NCBI GenBank assembly: GCA_963814915.1
Contig: CAWFEI010000005.1
Span: forward strand, 558,001 to 622,000
Direction of reading: 5' to 3'
Origin: VRUE01 sp963814915
GTDB lineage: Bacteria > Actinomycetota > Thermoleophilia > Solirubrobacterales > 70-9
DNA: 64,000 nt
The notes below the pieces were generated by a model that saw nothing but the letters and a program-made list of their open reading frames with translations, had not been told where the DNA came from and did not search any database. This document shows, one piece after another, positions 10,391-18,881 of the stretch (the stretch's first letter is position 1; every line of letters begins with the position of its first letter). Made by a program: the position numbers and the translations under genes.

Positions 10391-12874
10391 TCAGCGAACC
10401 ACGAAGTTTACGAGCTTGCCCGGGACGACGATTTCCTTGACGATCTGCTTGCCGTCGAGGTGGCGGCGCACCTTCTCGCTCTCGCGGGCGAGCGCGAGCA
10501 GCTCGGCTTCGGGCGCGTCGGTGGCAGCCTCGATCCGGTCGCGCAGCTTGCCGTTGACCTGGACGACGAGCGTGACGGTGTCGCTGGACAGCAGCGCCGG
10601 ATCGGCCTCCGGCCAGGACACCTCCCAGACCCTCCCGCCCCGCAGGCGCTCCCAGATCTCGGCGCCCAGATGCGGCGCAAAGGGGAAGATCAGCGAAGCC
10701 GCGGTTGCGGTGGCGAAGCGGACCGCAGCGGTCCCTGCGGGGTCTCGGTAGAGGCCGTCCTTGAGCCGGTATGCCTCGTTGACGAGCTCCATCACGGCGG
10801 CGATCGCGGTGTTGAACTGGAAGCCACGTTCGAAGTCACGGCTGGACTTGTCGATTGCCCAGTGCCCCTTGGCGATCAGCTCGCGCGCCTCGCCGGTGGC
10901 GGCCGGGTCGAGCTCGGCGCTCTCCCGGTCCTCGACCTCCTCGCAGAGGCGCCAGAGGCGAGAGAGGAAGCGGTTGACGCCCTCGACCCCCTCGTCCGAC
11001 CAATCGCCGCCCCGCTCGGGCGGGCCCATAAAGCAGATGTAGGTGCGGGCGGTGTCGGCGCCGTAACGCTCGACGTACTCGCCCGGGCTGACGGTGTTCC
11101 CCTTCGACTTCGACATCTTTGCGCCGTCGCGGGTGATCATTCCCTGCGTGAAGAGGTTCGCGAACGGCTCCTGCACCGAGAGCGTGCCGAGGTCCGCCAG
11201 CGCCTTGGTGAAGAAGCGCGCGTACATCAGGTGCAGGATCGCGTGCTCGACCCCGCCGATGTACTGGTCGACCGGCAGCCAGTGGTCGGCCGCGTCGCGT
11301 TCCCAGGCAGCCTCCGCGTTGCGCGGGTCGAGATAGCGGATGAAGTACCAGGAAGAGTCGACGAAGGTGTCCATCGTGTCGGTCTCCCGCTCCGCCGCGC
11401 CGCCGCAGCGGGGGCACTCTGTCGCGACCCAGTCCTCGGCGGCGGCCAACGGGCTACGGCCCTGCGGCGCGTAATCGTCGACCTCGGGCAGCTCGACCGG
11501 GAGCTGGTCGTCGGGGACCGGGACCATTCCGCACTCCCCGCAGTAGACGACCGGGATCGGCGCGCCCCAGTAACGCTGGCGCGAGACCAGCCAGTCGCGC
11601 AGGCGATAGTTGACCGCGGAGTCGCCGCGACCGTCGTCCTTGAGCCAGGCGACGATCTCCTCGTAGGCCTCGCGGTTGTGCTTGCCGTCGAAGCGGCCGG
11701 AGTTGGTCATCTGGCCGTCGCCCTCGTAGGGCAGGCCCCGCGGGTCGCGTGCGGTCTCGGGGTCCTCGCCCTCGATCACCCGCATCACGGGCAGGTCGAA
11801 CCGCTGGGCGAATTCGTAGTCGCGCGCGTCGTGGCCGGGAACCGCCATGATCGCCCCGGTGCCGTACTCCATCAGCACGTAGTCGGCGACGAACATCGGG
11901 ATCCGCTCGCCGTTGACCGGGTTGACGACGCTGCGCCCGAGCGGCACGCCGGACTTCTCGCGGTCCTCGGCACCGCGTTCGGAGGCCGACTCGCGGGCGA
12001 CCCGGTTGACGTACTCGCGCACCTCGGCCTCCGCCGGCGCGCCGGCGATCAGCCGCTCCAGGTCGGGGTGCTCGGGGGCGAGCACGAAGAAGGTCGCGCC
12101 GAAGAGGGTGTCGGGGCGGGTGGTGAAGACCGGAAAGTCGAGATCCAGCTCCTCACAGCGAAAGGTGACCTCGGCGCCCTCGGAGCGGCCGATCCAGTTG
12201 CGCTGCATCGTCACGACGTGCTCGGGCCAGGAGTCGAGCAACTCGAAGTCGGCGAGCAGGCGATCGGCGTAGTCGGTGATCTTGAAGAACCACTGCTCGA
12301 GGCGGCGCTGTTCGACCTCGCTGCCGCAGCGCTCGCAGCGACCGTCGACGACCTGCTCGTTGGCGAGCACCGTGGCGTCCTTGGGGCACCACTGCACCGG
12401 CGCCTCGGCGCGGTAGGCGAGGCCGCGCTCGAAGAGCCGCAGGAAGATCCACTGGGTCCAGCGGTAGTACTCGGGCGTGTGCGTGCCGAGCTCGCGCGAC
12501 CAGTCGATCGAGATCCCCCACTCGCGGAACTGGCGCCGGAAGGACTCGATCGAGCGCTCGGTCGCCTCGCGCGGCGGCTCGCCGGTCTTGATCGCGTTGT
12601 TCTCGGCGGGGAGGCCGAATGCGTCATAGCCCATCGGGTGGATCACCTCGAAGCCGTGGCGGCGGCGGAAGTGGGCGATCGCATCGCCGACCGCGTAGCA
12701 CTTGAGATGACCGACGTGGGGCTCGCCCGAGGGGTAGGGCAGCATCTCCAGCACGTAGGCCTTCGGCTTGTCGCCGTCGAATCCGGGTTGGCCCGGGTTG
12801 GGCACCTCCCAGGTCTTCTCTTCAGCCCAGAGCCGCTGCCACTTCACCTCGATCTGCTTGGGGTCGTAGCCCAT
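10391..12874 (-). CDS. leuS: Leucyl-tRNA synthetase
   Basis: 827-residue class Ia synthetase. The HIGH-type motif appears as PYPSGEPHVGHLKCYAVGD near residue 50, and KMSKS as DGAKMSKSKGNTVSP in the C-terminal half. The editing domain (CP1) lies between, with the CERCG-type zinc module and the TRPDTLFGATF segment used in hydrolysing mischarged tRNA. The C-terminal anticodon-binding and Leu-specific domains end in QIVKEIVVPGKLVNFVVR. Length and start (MGYDPKQIEVKWQ) are typical. It follows the SpoIIM-like gene by 57 bases on the same strand. Confidence 0.97.
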   Translation of the reverse strand: MGYDPKQIEVKWQRLWAEEKTWEVPNPGQPGFDGDKPKAYVLEMLPYPSGEPHVGHLKCYAVGDAIAHFRRRHGFEVIHPMGYDAFGLPAENNAIKTGEPPREATERSIESFRRQFREWGISIDWSRELGTHTPEYYRWTQWIFLRLFERGLAYRAEAPVQWCPKDATVLANEQVVDGRCERCGSEVEQRRLEQWFFKITDYADRLLADFELLDSWPEHVVTMQRNWIGRSEGAEVTFRCEELDLDFPVFTTRPDTLFGATFFVLAPEHPDLERLIAGAPAEAEVREYVNRVARESASERGAEDREKSGVPLGRSVVNPVNGERIPMFVADYVLMEYGTGAIMAVPGHDARDYEFAQRFDLPVMRVIEGEDPETARDPRGLPYEGDGQMTNSGRFDGKHNREAYEEIVAWLKDDGRGDSAVNYRLRDWLVSRQRYWGAPIPVVYCGECGMVPVPDDQLPVELPEVDDYAPQGRSPLAAAEDWVATECPRCGGAAERETDTMDTFVDSSWYFIRYLDPRNAEAAWERDAADHWLPVDQYIGGVEHAILHLMYARFFTKALADLGTLSVQEPFANLFTQGMITRDGAKMSKSKGNTVSPGEYVERYGADTARTYICFMGPPERGGDWSDEGVEGVNRFLSRLWRLCEEVEDRESAELDPAATGEARELIAKGHWAIDKSSRDFERGFQFNTAIAAVMELVNEAYRLKDGLYRDPAGTAAVRFATATAASLIFPFAPHLGAEIWERLRGGRVWEVSWPEADPALLSSDTVTLVVQVNGKLRDRIEAATDAPEAELLALARESEKVRRHLDGKQIVKEIVVPGKLVNFVVR

Positions 12875-12931
12875 GCCCGCATCCTATGAAGAACCAATTC
12901 GCGAGCATCACGATCTGATTCCTGCGGTGGT

Positions 12932-13639
12932 TTATGTGACGGGAGAGACCGACTCGAGTATGTGCGGCCAGAGATAGATCTCGAGCGTGGCGGCGACGAG
13001 CAGCGTCGGGATCGCCATCGCGACGGTGATGAAGGTGGCGGCAAGGAGCTGGTTCCACTCGCCGCGGCGGCTGGCGATCAGCCAGGCGGCGAGGGGCAGG
13101 AAGAGAGCGCCGAGCTCGGGGATCGCGTGCGGCAGCACGGTGAGGATCAACATCGCGTGGGAGATGTGAAGCTGGAAGGCGATCGTCGAGCCCTGGAAGC
13201 CGAGGTAGAGCGCCTGGGTCGAGAGCGAGAAAAGGGTCACCGCGGCGACAAAGAGGATCGCGAACTGTCCGGCCTTGACGTGAATCCAACGGGAGATGCC
13301 CCTGCGCTGGGCGGCCGCGATCGGCATCGAGGCGCCGGCGATGAAGCCGGCTACACAGGCTGTCGCGTGCAGCGCGAGGACAAGCGAGTTGCGCCAGAGA
13401 ATCGGCAACAGGTCTCCGGGATCGGTCGGTTCGGTCAGGCCCGGCAGGTGGATCGGCGTGATGTCCGGGGTGAGCAGGCCGGCGACGACCCAGACCGCCG
13501 CCAGCAGGCTCACCGCGATCGCCAGGCTGAGCGCCAGCCATGACCGCACAACGGCCCAGGGATGCTCGTTCCAGGCGGCGAACGTCGCGCGTGTGTCCCG
13601 CATGCCGTGCGAGAAGACATGCTCGTTGGCGCCGTTCAT
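12932..13639 (-). CDS. SpoIIM-like (DUF95) integral membrane protein
   Basis: 235 residues with five hydrophobic segments. The signature of the family is the segment VLPHAIPELGALFLPLAAWLIASR (here broken for length: VLPHAIPELGALFL then PLAAWLIASR), followed by a last span and TLEIYLWPHIL. In Bacillus SpoIIM takes part in septal peptidoglycan remodelling with SpoIID and SpoIIP. Here no sporulation genes are seen, and the widespread non-sporulation version has no assigned role. The ATG at 13639 is preceded by GGAG, although only two bases away; longer in-frame N-termini look non-conserved. Confidence 0.7.
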   Translation of the reverse strand: MNGANEHVFSHGMRDTRATFAAWNEHPWAVVRSWLALSLAIAVSLLAAVWVVAGLLTPDITPIHLPGLTEPTDPGDLLPILWRNSLVLALHATACVAGFIAGASMPIAAAQRRGISRWIHVKAGQFAILFVAAVTLFSLSTQALYLGFQGSTIAFQLHISHAMLILTVLPHAIPELGALFLPLAAWLIASRRGEWNQLLAATFITVAMAIPTLLVAATLEIYLWPHILESVSPVT

Positions 13640-13829
13640 CGCTCCATCATCGGCAGGCGGGCGATGACGGTTGAGCGAAGTAGGCTGGCGTCCGTGGGGG
13701 AAACGGGAGAAGCCGCCTGGATCTTTGCCCTCGCCCGTCGCCCAGCGCCGCCCTCTTCTGAATGCGAAAGGCTCGTCAACGGCGCCCACTCGGGCCCAAA
13801 TCACATGTAGTTAGACCCGTCCGAGAGAG

Positions 13830-13901
13830 TGGAGCTGGTGGGATTCGAACCCACGACCTACGCGCTGCCAGCGCGTCGCTCTTCCTCTGAGCTACAGCCC
13901 C
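13830..13901 (-). tRNA. tRNA-Ala (anticodon GGC)
   Basis: On the minus strand the sequence folds into a full cloverleaf: acceptor GGGGCTG with CAGCTCC and discriminator A, D arm GCTC/GAGC, anticodon stem ACGCG/CGCGT with loop CTGGCAG (anticodon GGC), and the T arm with GGTTCGAATCC. The acceptor has the G3:U70 wobble pair that defines alanine identity. The 3' CCA is not encoded. It reads GCC and GCU, alanine codons that dominate in this genome. Confidence 0.97.
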
Positions 13902-13929
13902 GAGACCTAGTCTTTGGCGAAGTTTATCG

Positions 13930-14628
13930 CTAGGCCGCGCGCTGGTCCGGGCCCTGGTCCTCGTCTACATCGAGGATCAGGCCGTCGCCGGCGGTGCGGC
14001 GGATGTTGAAGTCGAAGGGGGCGTTCTCTTCCAGCTCGCGCAGCAGGTCAACCGGCTCGTCGAACTGCATCGAGACGGTCGCGCGGCCCTCCGAGAAGCG
14101 CTCGACCGATATCTCAGATGCGCCGAGCCTGCCGACCGCGTCCTCGAAGCCGACCAGCTGCGAGAAGTCGCCGAGCGGGCCGATCTCGAGTTTGATCAGA
14201 CCCTCGAAGAGCTGCCCCAGTGCGGCCTCGGCGGTGGGCTCCCCGGCCGTCTCCCCGGCCTCGGTGGACCCATGGGCTTCGCTGAGATCCTGCGTGCGCC
14301 GGCTCACCTCGACCGCCTCGCGCAGCGCCTTCATCCGAATCCGGGTCGCCTGGCCGCGGGCCTGCGCCTGGATCTCCTCGAGCCGCTCGGACACGGCATG
14401 CAGCGAGGCGATGCTGCGCTCGTGGCGCTCGTTCGCCTCGCGCAGGCGCTCGCCGAGGCCGCGAATCTCACGCTCGCGCTCGATCACCATCCCCGAGAGC
14501 GATGCAAGTTCGGCATCGGTCGCGGAAGCGTGGTGCTCGACCGCCTCGATCGCCGCATCGCGCGCAGCGATCGCCGCGTCCACGTCCTCGCGACGGTAGC
14601 CGAATAGCGCCCGCTTGAAGCTACCCAT
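13930..14628 (-). CDS. DivIVA-like coiled-coil protein
   Basis: About 232 residues from ATG 14628. The N-terminus (MGSFKRALFGYRREDVDAAIA) resembles the membrane-binding head of DivIVA/Wag31 proteins, and residues 20-100 form a heptad-rich coiled coil (AELASLSGMVIEREREIRGLGE...). The C-terminal half is a small alpha/beta domain of unknown type ending in an acidic tail. An alternative ATG at 14661 would overlap rsfS by 41 bases; the chosen start overlaps it by 8. A polar-scaffold role is inferred. It is the last gene before tRNA-Ala. Confidence 0.65.
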   Translation of the reverse strand: MGSFKRALFGYRREDVDAAIAARDAAIEAVEHHASATDAELASLSGMVIEREREIRGLGERLREANERHERSIASLHAVSERLEEIQAQARGQATRIRMKALREAVEVSRRTQDLSEAHGSTEAGETAGEPTAEAALGQLFEGLIKLEIGPLGDFSQLVGFEDAVGRLGASEISVERFSEGRATVSMQFDEPVDLLRELEENAPFDFNIRRTAGDGLILDVDEDQGPDQRAA

Positions 14629-15022
14629 GCGCGGCACCGTAAAGGTGCCCTCGGACGCCATCCTGAGCCAGGTCGGGCTCGAGTCTCGGCGCCTCCCGCC
14701 AGAGGTCCTCGAGCTGGTAGCGCTCGCGCTCCTCCGCGGTGAAAACATGCAGGACCACGTCGAAGTAGTCGAGCACGATCCAACCGGCCGCACTCTCACC
14801 CTCGACGCCGCCGGGAAGCATCTCGTGCTCCCGCTTGAGGCGCAGCTTGACCTCGTCGACCACGGCCCGGGCCTGACGCTCGCCGCGCGCCGTGCAGATC
14901 GCCAGGAAGTCGGTGTAGGCGGCGAGACCGCGCATGTCGAGGACGACGATCTCGGTCGCCCCTTTCGAGTCGGCCAGCTCGGCCAGCCTGCGCGCCAGCG
15001 CCTCGGACCCGAGCCCACTCAC
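14621..15022 (-). CDS. rsfS: Ribosomal silencing factor RsfS
   Basis: 133-residue member of the Iojap/RsfS family, which binds L14 on the 50S subunit and blocks subunit joining when nutrients are scarce. Recognised by DSKGATEIVVLDMRGLAAYTD, the block FLAICTARGERQARAVVDEV, and AGWIVLDYFDVVLHVFTAEERERY. The start overlaps the nadD stop (ATG at 15022, nadD stop at 15019), and the 3' end overlaps the DivIVA-like gene, so the three are probably co-translated. nadD-rsfS is a conserved bacterial pair. Confidence 0.95.
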   Translation of the reverse strand: MSGLGSEALARRLAELADSKGATEIVVLDMRGLAAYTDFLAICTARGERQARAVVDEVKLRLKREHEMLPGGVEGESAAGWIVLDYFDVVLHVFTAEERERYQLEDLWREAPRLEPDLAQDGVRGHLYGAAHG

Positions 15023-15639
15023 GCGTAGACCCCCTTCTCCTCGATGAAGCGCGCGACCGCCTCCGGCACCAGGTAGCGCAGCGGCCGCCGCGCCGCGGCG
15101 CGCTCGCGCACAGCCGAGGAGGAGACGCCGAACTGCGGCATCTCGAGCATCGTCACCCGGTCCTCGGCGCCCAGGCCACGCATCGTCGAGGCGACGTCGG
15201 CATCGGAGACGCCGGAGCGCCGCGCCACGGCCAGCCGGGCCTGCTCGACGACGCGCTTCGGCTCACGCCAGCTCTCGAACCCGACGGCTGCGTCCGCCCC
15301 CATCACGAACACCAGATCAGGTTCTCCTTTCTCGCGTGCAAGCAGCTCCAAGGTCTCATACGTGTAGGACGGCCCCTCGCGCCCAACCTCCAAGGTGGAT
15401 ACGTTGAAGCGCGGATCGTCGGCGGCGGCCAGGCGGGTCATCGCCAGGCGCAGCTCGCGGCCGGGGTCGTCGTGGATCTTCTTGTGCGGCGCCTCGCCGG
15501 TGGGCACGAGCACGACTTCGTCCAGGTCGAGCTGCCAGAGCGCCTCCTGGGCAAGCGCCAGGTGGCCGAGGTGCGGCGGGTTGAAGGCCGAGCCGAGCAC
15601 GCCGACTGCCGGGCCGCCCGCCGCGCGGGGGCTACTCAC
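15019..15639 (-). CDS. nadD: Nicotinate-nucleotide adenylyltransferase
   Basis: 206 residues. It makes deamido-NAD from nicotinate mononucleotide and ATP. The nucleotidyltransferase signature is GSAFNPPHLGHLALAQEA near residue 15, followed by VLVPTGEAPHKK, VFVMGADAAVGFESW and, near the C-terminus, FGVSSSAVRERAA, the ISSTxIR-type ATP loop. The start overlaps the 3' end of proA by 8 bases. It continues the proB-proA-nadD-rsfS order. Confidence 0.95.
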   Translation of the reverse strand: MSSPRAAGGPAVGVLGSAFNPPHLGHLALAQEALWQLDLDEVVLVPTGEAPHKKIHDDPGRELRLAMTRLAAADDPRFNVSTLEVGREGPSYTYETLELLAREKGEPDLVFVMGADAAVGFESWREPKRVVEQARLAVARRSGVSDADVASTMRGLGAEDRVTMLEMPQFGVSSSAVRERAAARRPLRYLVPEAVARFIEEKGVYA

Positions 15640-16897
15640 GCACTTGGCCGTCGCCGCGGGCGACGTACTTGTAGGTGGTCAGCTCGCGCAGGCCGATCGG
15701 GCCGCGGGCGTGCAGCTTCTGGGTCGAGTTGCCGATCTCGGCCCCCATGCCGAACTCGAAGCCGTCGGTGAAGCGGGTCGAGGCGTTGGTGTAGACGACG
15801 GCGGCGTCGACTCCAGCGGTGAAGCGCTGCGCGGCGTCCTCGGAGCGGGTCACGATCGCCTCCGAGTGTCGCGTTCCGTGCCGGTTGACGTGCTCGATCG
15901 CCTCCTCGAGCGAGTCGACGACGGCAACAGCCAGCCTCAGGTCAAGGTACTCACTGTCCCAGTCCTGCTCGCCGGCGGCGCCGACCTCCACCCCGCCGGC
16001 GTTCGCCCGGGCGCGCTCGTCGCCGACCAGCTCGACGCCCGCGCCGCGCAGGTCCGCGAGCGCGCCGGGCAGGAAATCGGCGGCGACGGCCGCATCGACC
16101 AGCAGCGTCTCGGCCGCGTTACAGACCCCGGGCCGCTGCGCCTTAGCGTTGAGCGCGATCCGCCGCGCCATCTCCAGATCGGCGTCGGCGTGGACGTAGA
16201 TGTGGCAGTTGCCCGCAGCGGCGTAGATCACCGGCACGCGGGCGACGTCCTTGAGCGCCCGCTTCAGGCCCTCGCCTCCGCGCGGGATCAAGAGGTCGAC
16301 GCTGTCCTCCTGGGTCGCCAGCTCGGCCAGATCCTCGCGGCCGCTACCGGCGAGCAGCACCGCCGCGTCCTCGGGCAGCCCGGCCCCGGCCAGCGCCTCA
16401 CGCACGATCGCCGCCAGCGCGCCGTTGGTCCGCTCGGCGTAGCTGGAGCCGCGCAGCACGATCGCGTTGCCGCTCTTGACCGTCAGCGCCGCGCAATCGA
16501 TCGTCACGTTGGGCCGCGCCTCGTAGACCACCGCCACAACCCCCAGCGGCACCCGGACCTTGGTCAGCTCGAGCCCGCTCTCCAACACCCGCTCGTCGAG
16601 CAGCTCGCCAACCGGGTCGTCGAGCTCCATAACCGCCCGCACTCCCTCGGCCATCGCCGCGATCCGCTCCTCACTCAGGGCGAGCCGGTCGCGCAGCGCC
16701 GGAGTCAGCCCTTCTGCCCGTTCATCCGCCAGGTCGGCCGCGTTCGCCTCAAGCACGTCGCCGGCGCGCTCGCCCAGCAGCCGCGCAATCGCGGCAAGGG
16801 CGGCGTCCTTGGACTCCGTTGTGGCGCCGGCAAGTTCGCGCGCGGCGCGCCGGGCAGCGGCACAGGCTTCGGCGACGGTTTTTGTTGCTACGGCCAT
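15632..16897 (-). CDS. proA: Gamma-glutamyl phosphate reductase
   Basis: 421-residue aldehyde-dehydrogenase-fold enzyme that reduces gamma-glutamyl phosphate to glutamate semialdehyde with NADPH, the second step of proline synthesis. The catalytic cysteine is seen in QRPGVCNAAETLLVD; the conserved RVPLGVVAVVYEARPNVTID and GNAIVLRGSSYAERTN blocks are present. Length is normal. It lies 40 bases downstream of proB. Confidence 0.96.
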   Translation of the reverse strand: MAVATKTVAEACAAARRAARELAGATTESKDAALAAIARLLGERAGDVLEANAADLADERAEGLTPALRDRLALSEERIAAMAEGVRAVMELDDPVGELLDERVLESGLELTKVRVPLGVVAVVYEARPNVTIDCAALTVKSGNAIVLRGSSYAERTNGALAAIVREALAGAGLPEDAAVLLAGSGREDLAELATQEDSVDLLIPRGGEGLKRALKDVARVPVIYAAAGNCHIYVHADADLEMARRIALNAKAQRPGVCNAAETLLVDAAVAADFLPGALADLRGAGVELVGDERARANAGGVEVGAAGEQDWDSEYLDLRLAVAVVDSLEEAIEHVNRHGTRHSEAIVTRSEDAAQRFTAGVDAAVVYTNASTRFTDGFEFGMGAEIGNSTQKLHARGPIGLRELTTYKYVARGDGQVRE

Positions 16898-16937
16898 TTG
16901 AAGAAGGGTACGGGAGCGCGGGGTGTCCCTCGCCCGC

Positions 16938-18026
16938 TTACACCAACACGAAGCGGTCGCGGTGGATTACCTCGTCCGCCGCGTGGGGCAACAACTCGCG
17001 CACCTGTGCGCTTTTCATGCCCGCCACCTGCCCGAGCTCGGTCGCGGCAAAGTCAACGATGCCCTTGCCGATGACGGCGCCGCCCGCGGTTACCTCAACA
17101 GCGTCGCCGGACTTGAAGTCGCCATCGAGGTTCTCGACTCCGACGGGCAGAAGGCTCGAACCGCTCTCGCGAAGGACTCGGGCGGCGCCCTCGTCGACCA
17201 TCAGCCGCCCCCTGGTCGGCTTGGCGTACTTGAGCCAGAGCTTGAAGCTGGATGCCTTGCCCGCCTGCGCCGCGAAGCGCGTGCCCGTCTCCTCTCCCCC
17301 GGCGGCGGCGAGCAGCGTGCCCGCGCTCGTCCCGTTGCAGATCGTCGCCGGGATGCCCGCCTCGGCCGCCATCTCCGCCGCGGCGACCTTGCTGCGCATT
17401 CCGCCCGAGCCGAAGGCCGAGGTGCGATCCCCGATCTCCATCGCGGCCAGCTCGGCGAAGTCCTCGACTGAGGCGATTTGCTCCGCGTCGGGATCGGCGT
17501 GCGGGTCGCTGCGGTAGAGGCCATCGACGTCGGAGAGCAGCACGAGCAGGCGGGCGTCGAGCAGGATCGCGACCTGCGCGGCGAGGAAGTCGTTGTCGCC
17601 GAAACTGATCTCGTCGGTCGCCGTGGTGTCGTTCTCGTTCACGACCGGCACCACCCCCCACTCGATCAACCGCCGCAGCGTCTGCCGCGCGTTCAGGTAG
17701 TTCGTGCGGGCGGCGATGTCGGCGGCGGTCAGCAGCACCTGGGCGGAGCGGGTCCCGCCCGCGGCGAGGCGCGACTGGTAGGCGCGAAAGAGATCGCCCT
17801 GGCCAACCGCCGAAGCGGCCTGCAGCTCGTCCATCGCCCGCGGGCGCACCGGCAGCTCCATCAGCCGCATCCCGCGCGCGATCGCGCCCGAGGTGACCAT
17901 CGCGACCCGCTCGCCCGCCTGCTCGAGCTCGGCCACCTGCGCGCAGACCGAGTCGAGCACGTCGACGCGCAGCTCGCCGTCGTCGGCGGCGACGATCGAG
18001 GATCCGAGCTTGACGACCAGGGTCAT
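16938..18026 (-). CDS. proB: Glutamate 5-kinase with PUA domain
   Basis: 362 residues. It phosphorylates glutamate in the first, feedback-controlled step of proline synthesis. An amino-acid-kinase domain (LVVKLGSSIVAADDGEL, VTSGAIARGMRLM, VVNENDTTATDEISFGDND, FGSGGMRSKVAAAEMA) is followed by a C-terminal PUA domain (GRLMVDEGAARVLRESG ... VGKGIVDF-like end). The PUA domain makes this the long form. It forms a unit with proA; the gene upstream on the same strand is unrelated to proline synthesis. Confidence 0.96.
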   Translation of the reverse strand: MTLVVKLGSSIVAADDGELRVDVLDSVCAQVAELEQAGERVAMVTSGAIARGMRLMELPVRPRAMDELQAASAVGQGDLFRAYQSRLAAGGTRSAQVLLTAADIAARTNYLNARQTLRRLIEWGVVPVVNENDTTATDEISFGDNDFLAAQVAILLDARLLVLLSDVDGLYRSDPHADPDAEQIASVEDFAELAAMEIGDRTSAFGSGGMRSKVAAAEMAAEAGIPATICNGTSAGTLLAAAGGEETGTRFAAQAGKASSFKLWLKYAKPTRGRLMVDEGAARVLRESGSSLLPVGVENLDGDFKSGDAVEVTAGGAVIGKGIVDFAATELGQVAGMKSAQVRELLPHAADEVIHRDRFVLV

Positions 18027-18079
18027 GCGCCAAGTCTACGAGTGGCCCGCGGCGCAGCGATGGGCAAATGCGGGAACTC

Positions 18080-18874
18080 CTACTCCAGCCAAACCTTTAC
18101 CCGCTTGGGCGAGCCAAGGCCGGAGAAGTCGCCGCGATCGCGAATCCCCTCTGCCGCCCGTGCCATCGCCTCGACGGCGGCCCAGGCAAGACTGCCGCCG
18201 ACGCTGATCCGCCGTGCCCCGGCGGCGACGATCTCGGCCATCGAGAGGCCAGGACCGGCAAGGACATTGACTGGCTTGCCAACCGATTGGCAGACCGCGC
18301 GGATCTCCTCGGCGTCCTTCAGTCCGGGGGCATATAGGACATCGGCGCCGGCGCGCTCGAACGCCTGCAGGCGGGCGATCGTGTCGCCGAGGTCGGGGTT
18401 GCCCCGAATGTGGTTCTCGGCCCGCGCGGTCAGGGTGAAGGGAAAGTCCAGGCGGCGGGCAGCCGCAACGGCCGCCGCCACCCGCCGCGCCGCGACATCG
18501 ACCTCGTAGATCCCCCCGTCGGGATCGAAGTCCTCGATCGAGCCTCCGACCGCCCCGGCGCCAGCGACGCGCTCCACGGCAGCAGCGGCATCGTCGGCCC
18601 CGGGGCCGTACCCGTTCTCGATGTCGACCGAGACCGGCAACGCTGTCACAGCGACAAGCGCAGTCACGTGCTCAACCAACTCGTCGAGGGAAACGCCGCC
18701 GTCGAGGCGGCCGAGGGTGAAAGCCAACCCGGAGCTCGTCGTCGCCAGAGCCACGAAGCCGAGTGCCTCGAGAACCCGCGCCGAGCCTGCATCCCACGGA
18801 TTGGGGATGACGAAGGGCTCGCCTTCGTGCAGGGCCCTGAACCCTTCGGCCCTCTCTGCCTGACTCGCACTCAC
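18080..18874 (-). CDS. Isocitrate lyase/PEP-mutase family protein
   Basis: 264-residue TIM-barrel protein of the ICL/PEPM superfamily, whose members cleave or form C-C and C-P bonds in 2-oxoacid substrates. Seen motifs: FVIPNPWDAGSARVLEALG, the metal-site segment SVDIENGYG, VGGSIEDF and TLTARAENHIRG. The short KKCGH-type catalytic loop of isocitrate lyase is absent, which fits the DUF-like PEPM subgroup of unknown substrate. The GTG start at 18874 has GAGGT about 6 bases upstream and lies 7 bases after the obgE stop. It separates obgE from proB. Confidence 0.8.
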   Translation of the reverse strand: MSASQAERAEGFRALHEGEPFVIPNPWDAGSARVLEALGFVALATTSSGLAFTLGRLDGGVSLDELVEHVTALVAVTALPVSVDIENGYGPGADDAAAAVERVAGAGAVGGSIEDFDPDGGIYEVDVAARRVAAAVAAARRLDFPFTLTARAENHIRGNPDLGDTIARLQAFERAGADVLYAPGLKDAEEIRAVCQSVGKPVNVLAGPGLSMAEIVAAGARRISVGGSLAWAAVEAMARAAEGIRDRGDFSGLGSPKRVKVWLE

Positions 18875-18881
18875 CGCGACC

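Noticed and set aside
10460..12889. 809-codon plus-strand open frame
   Set aside because: Exactly antisense to leuS, no recognisable domain.
13562..13810. 82-codon plus-strand frame upstream of tRNA-Ala
   Set aside because: Mostly antisense to the SpoIIM-like gene, no family features and no ribosome site.
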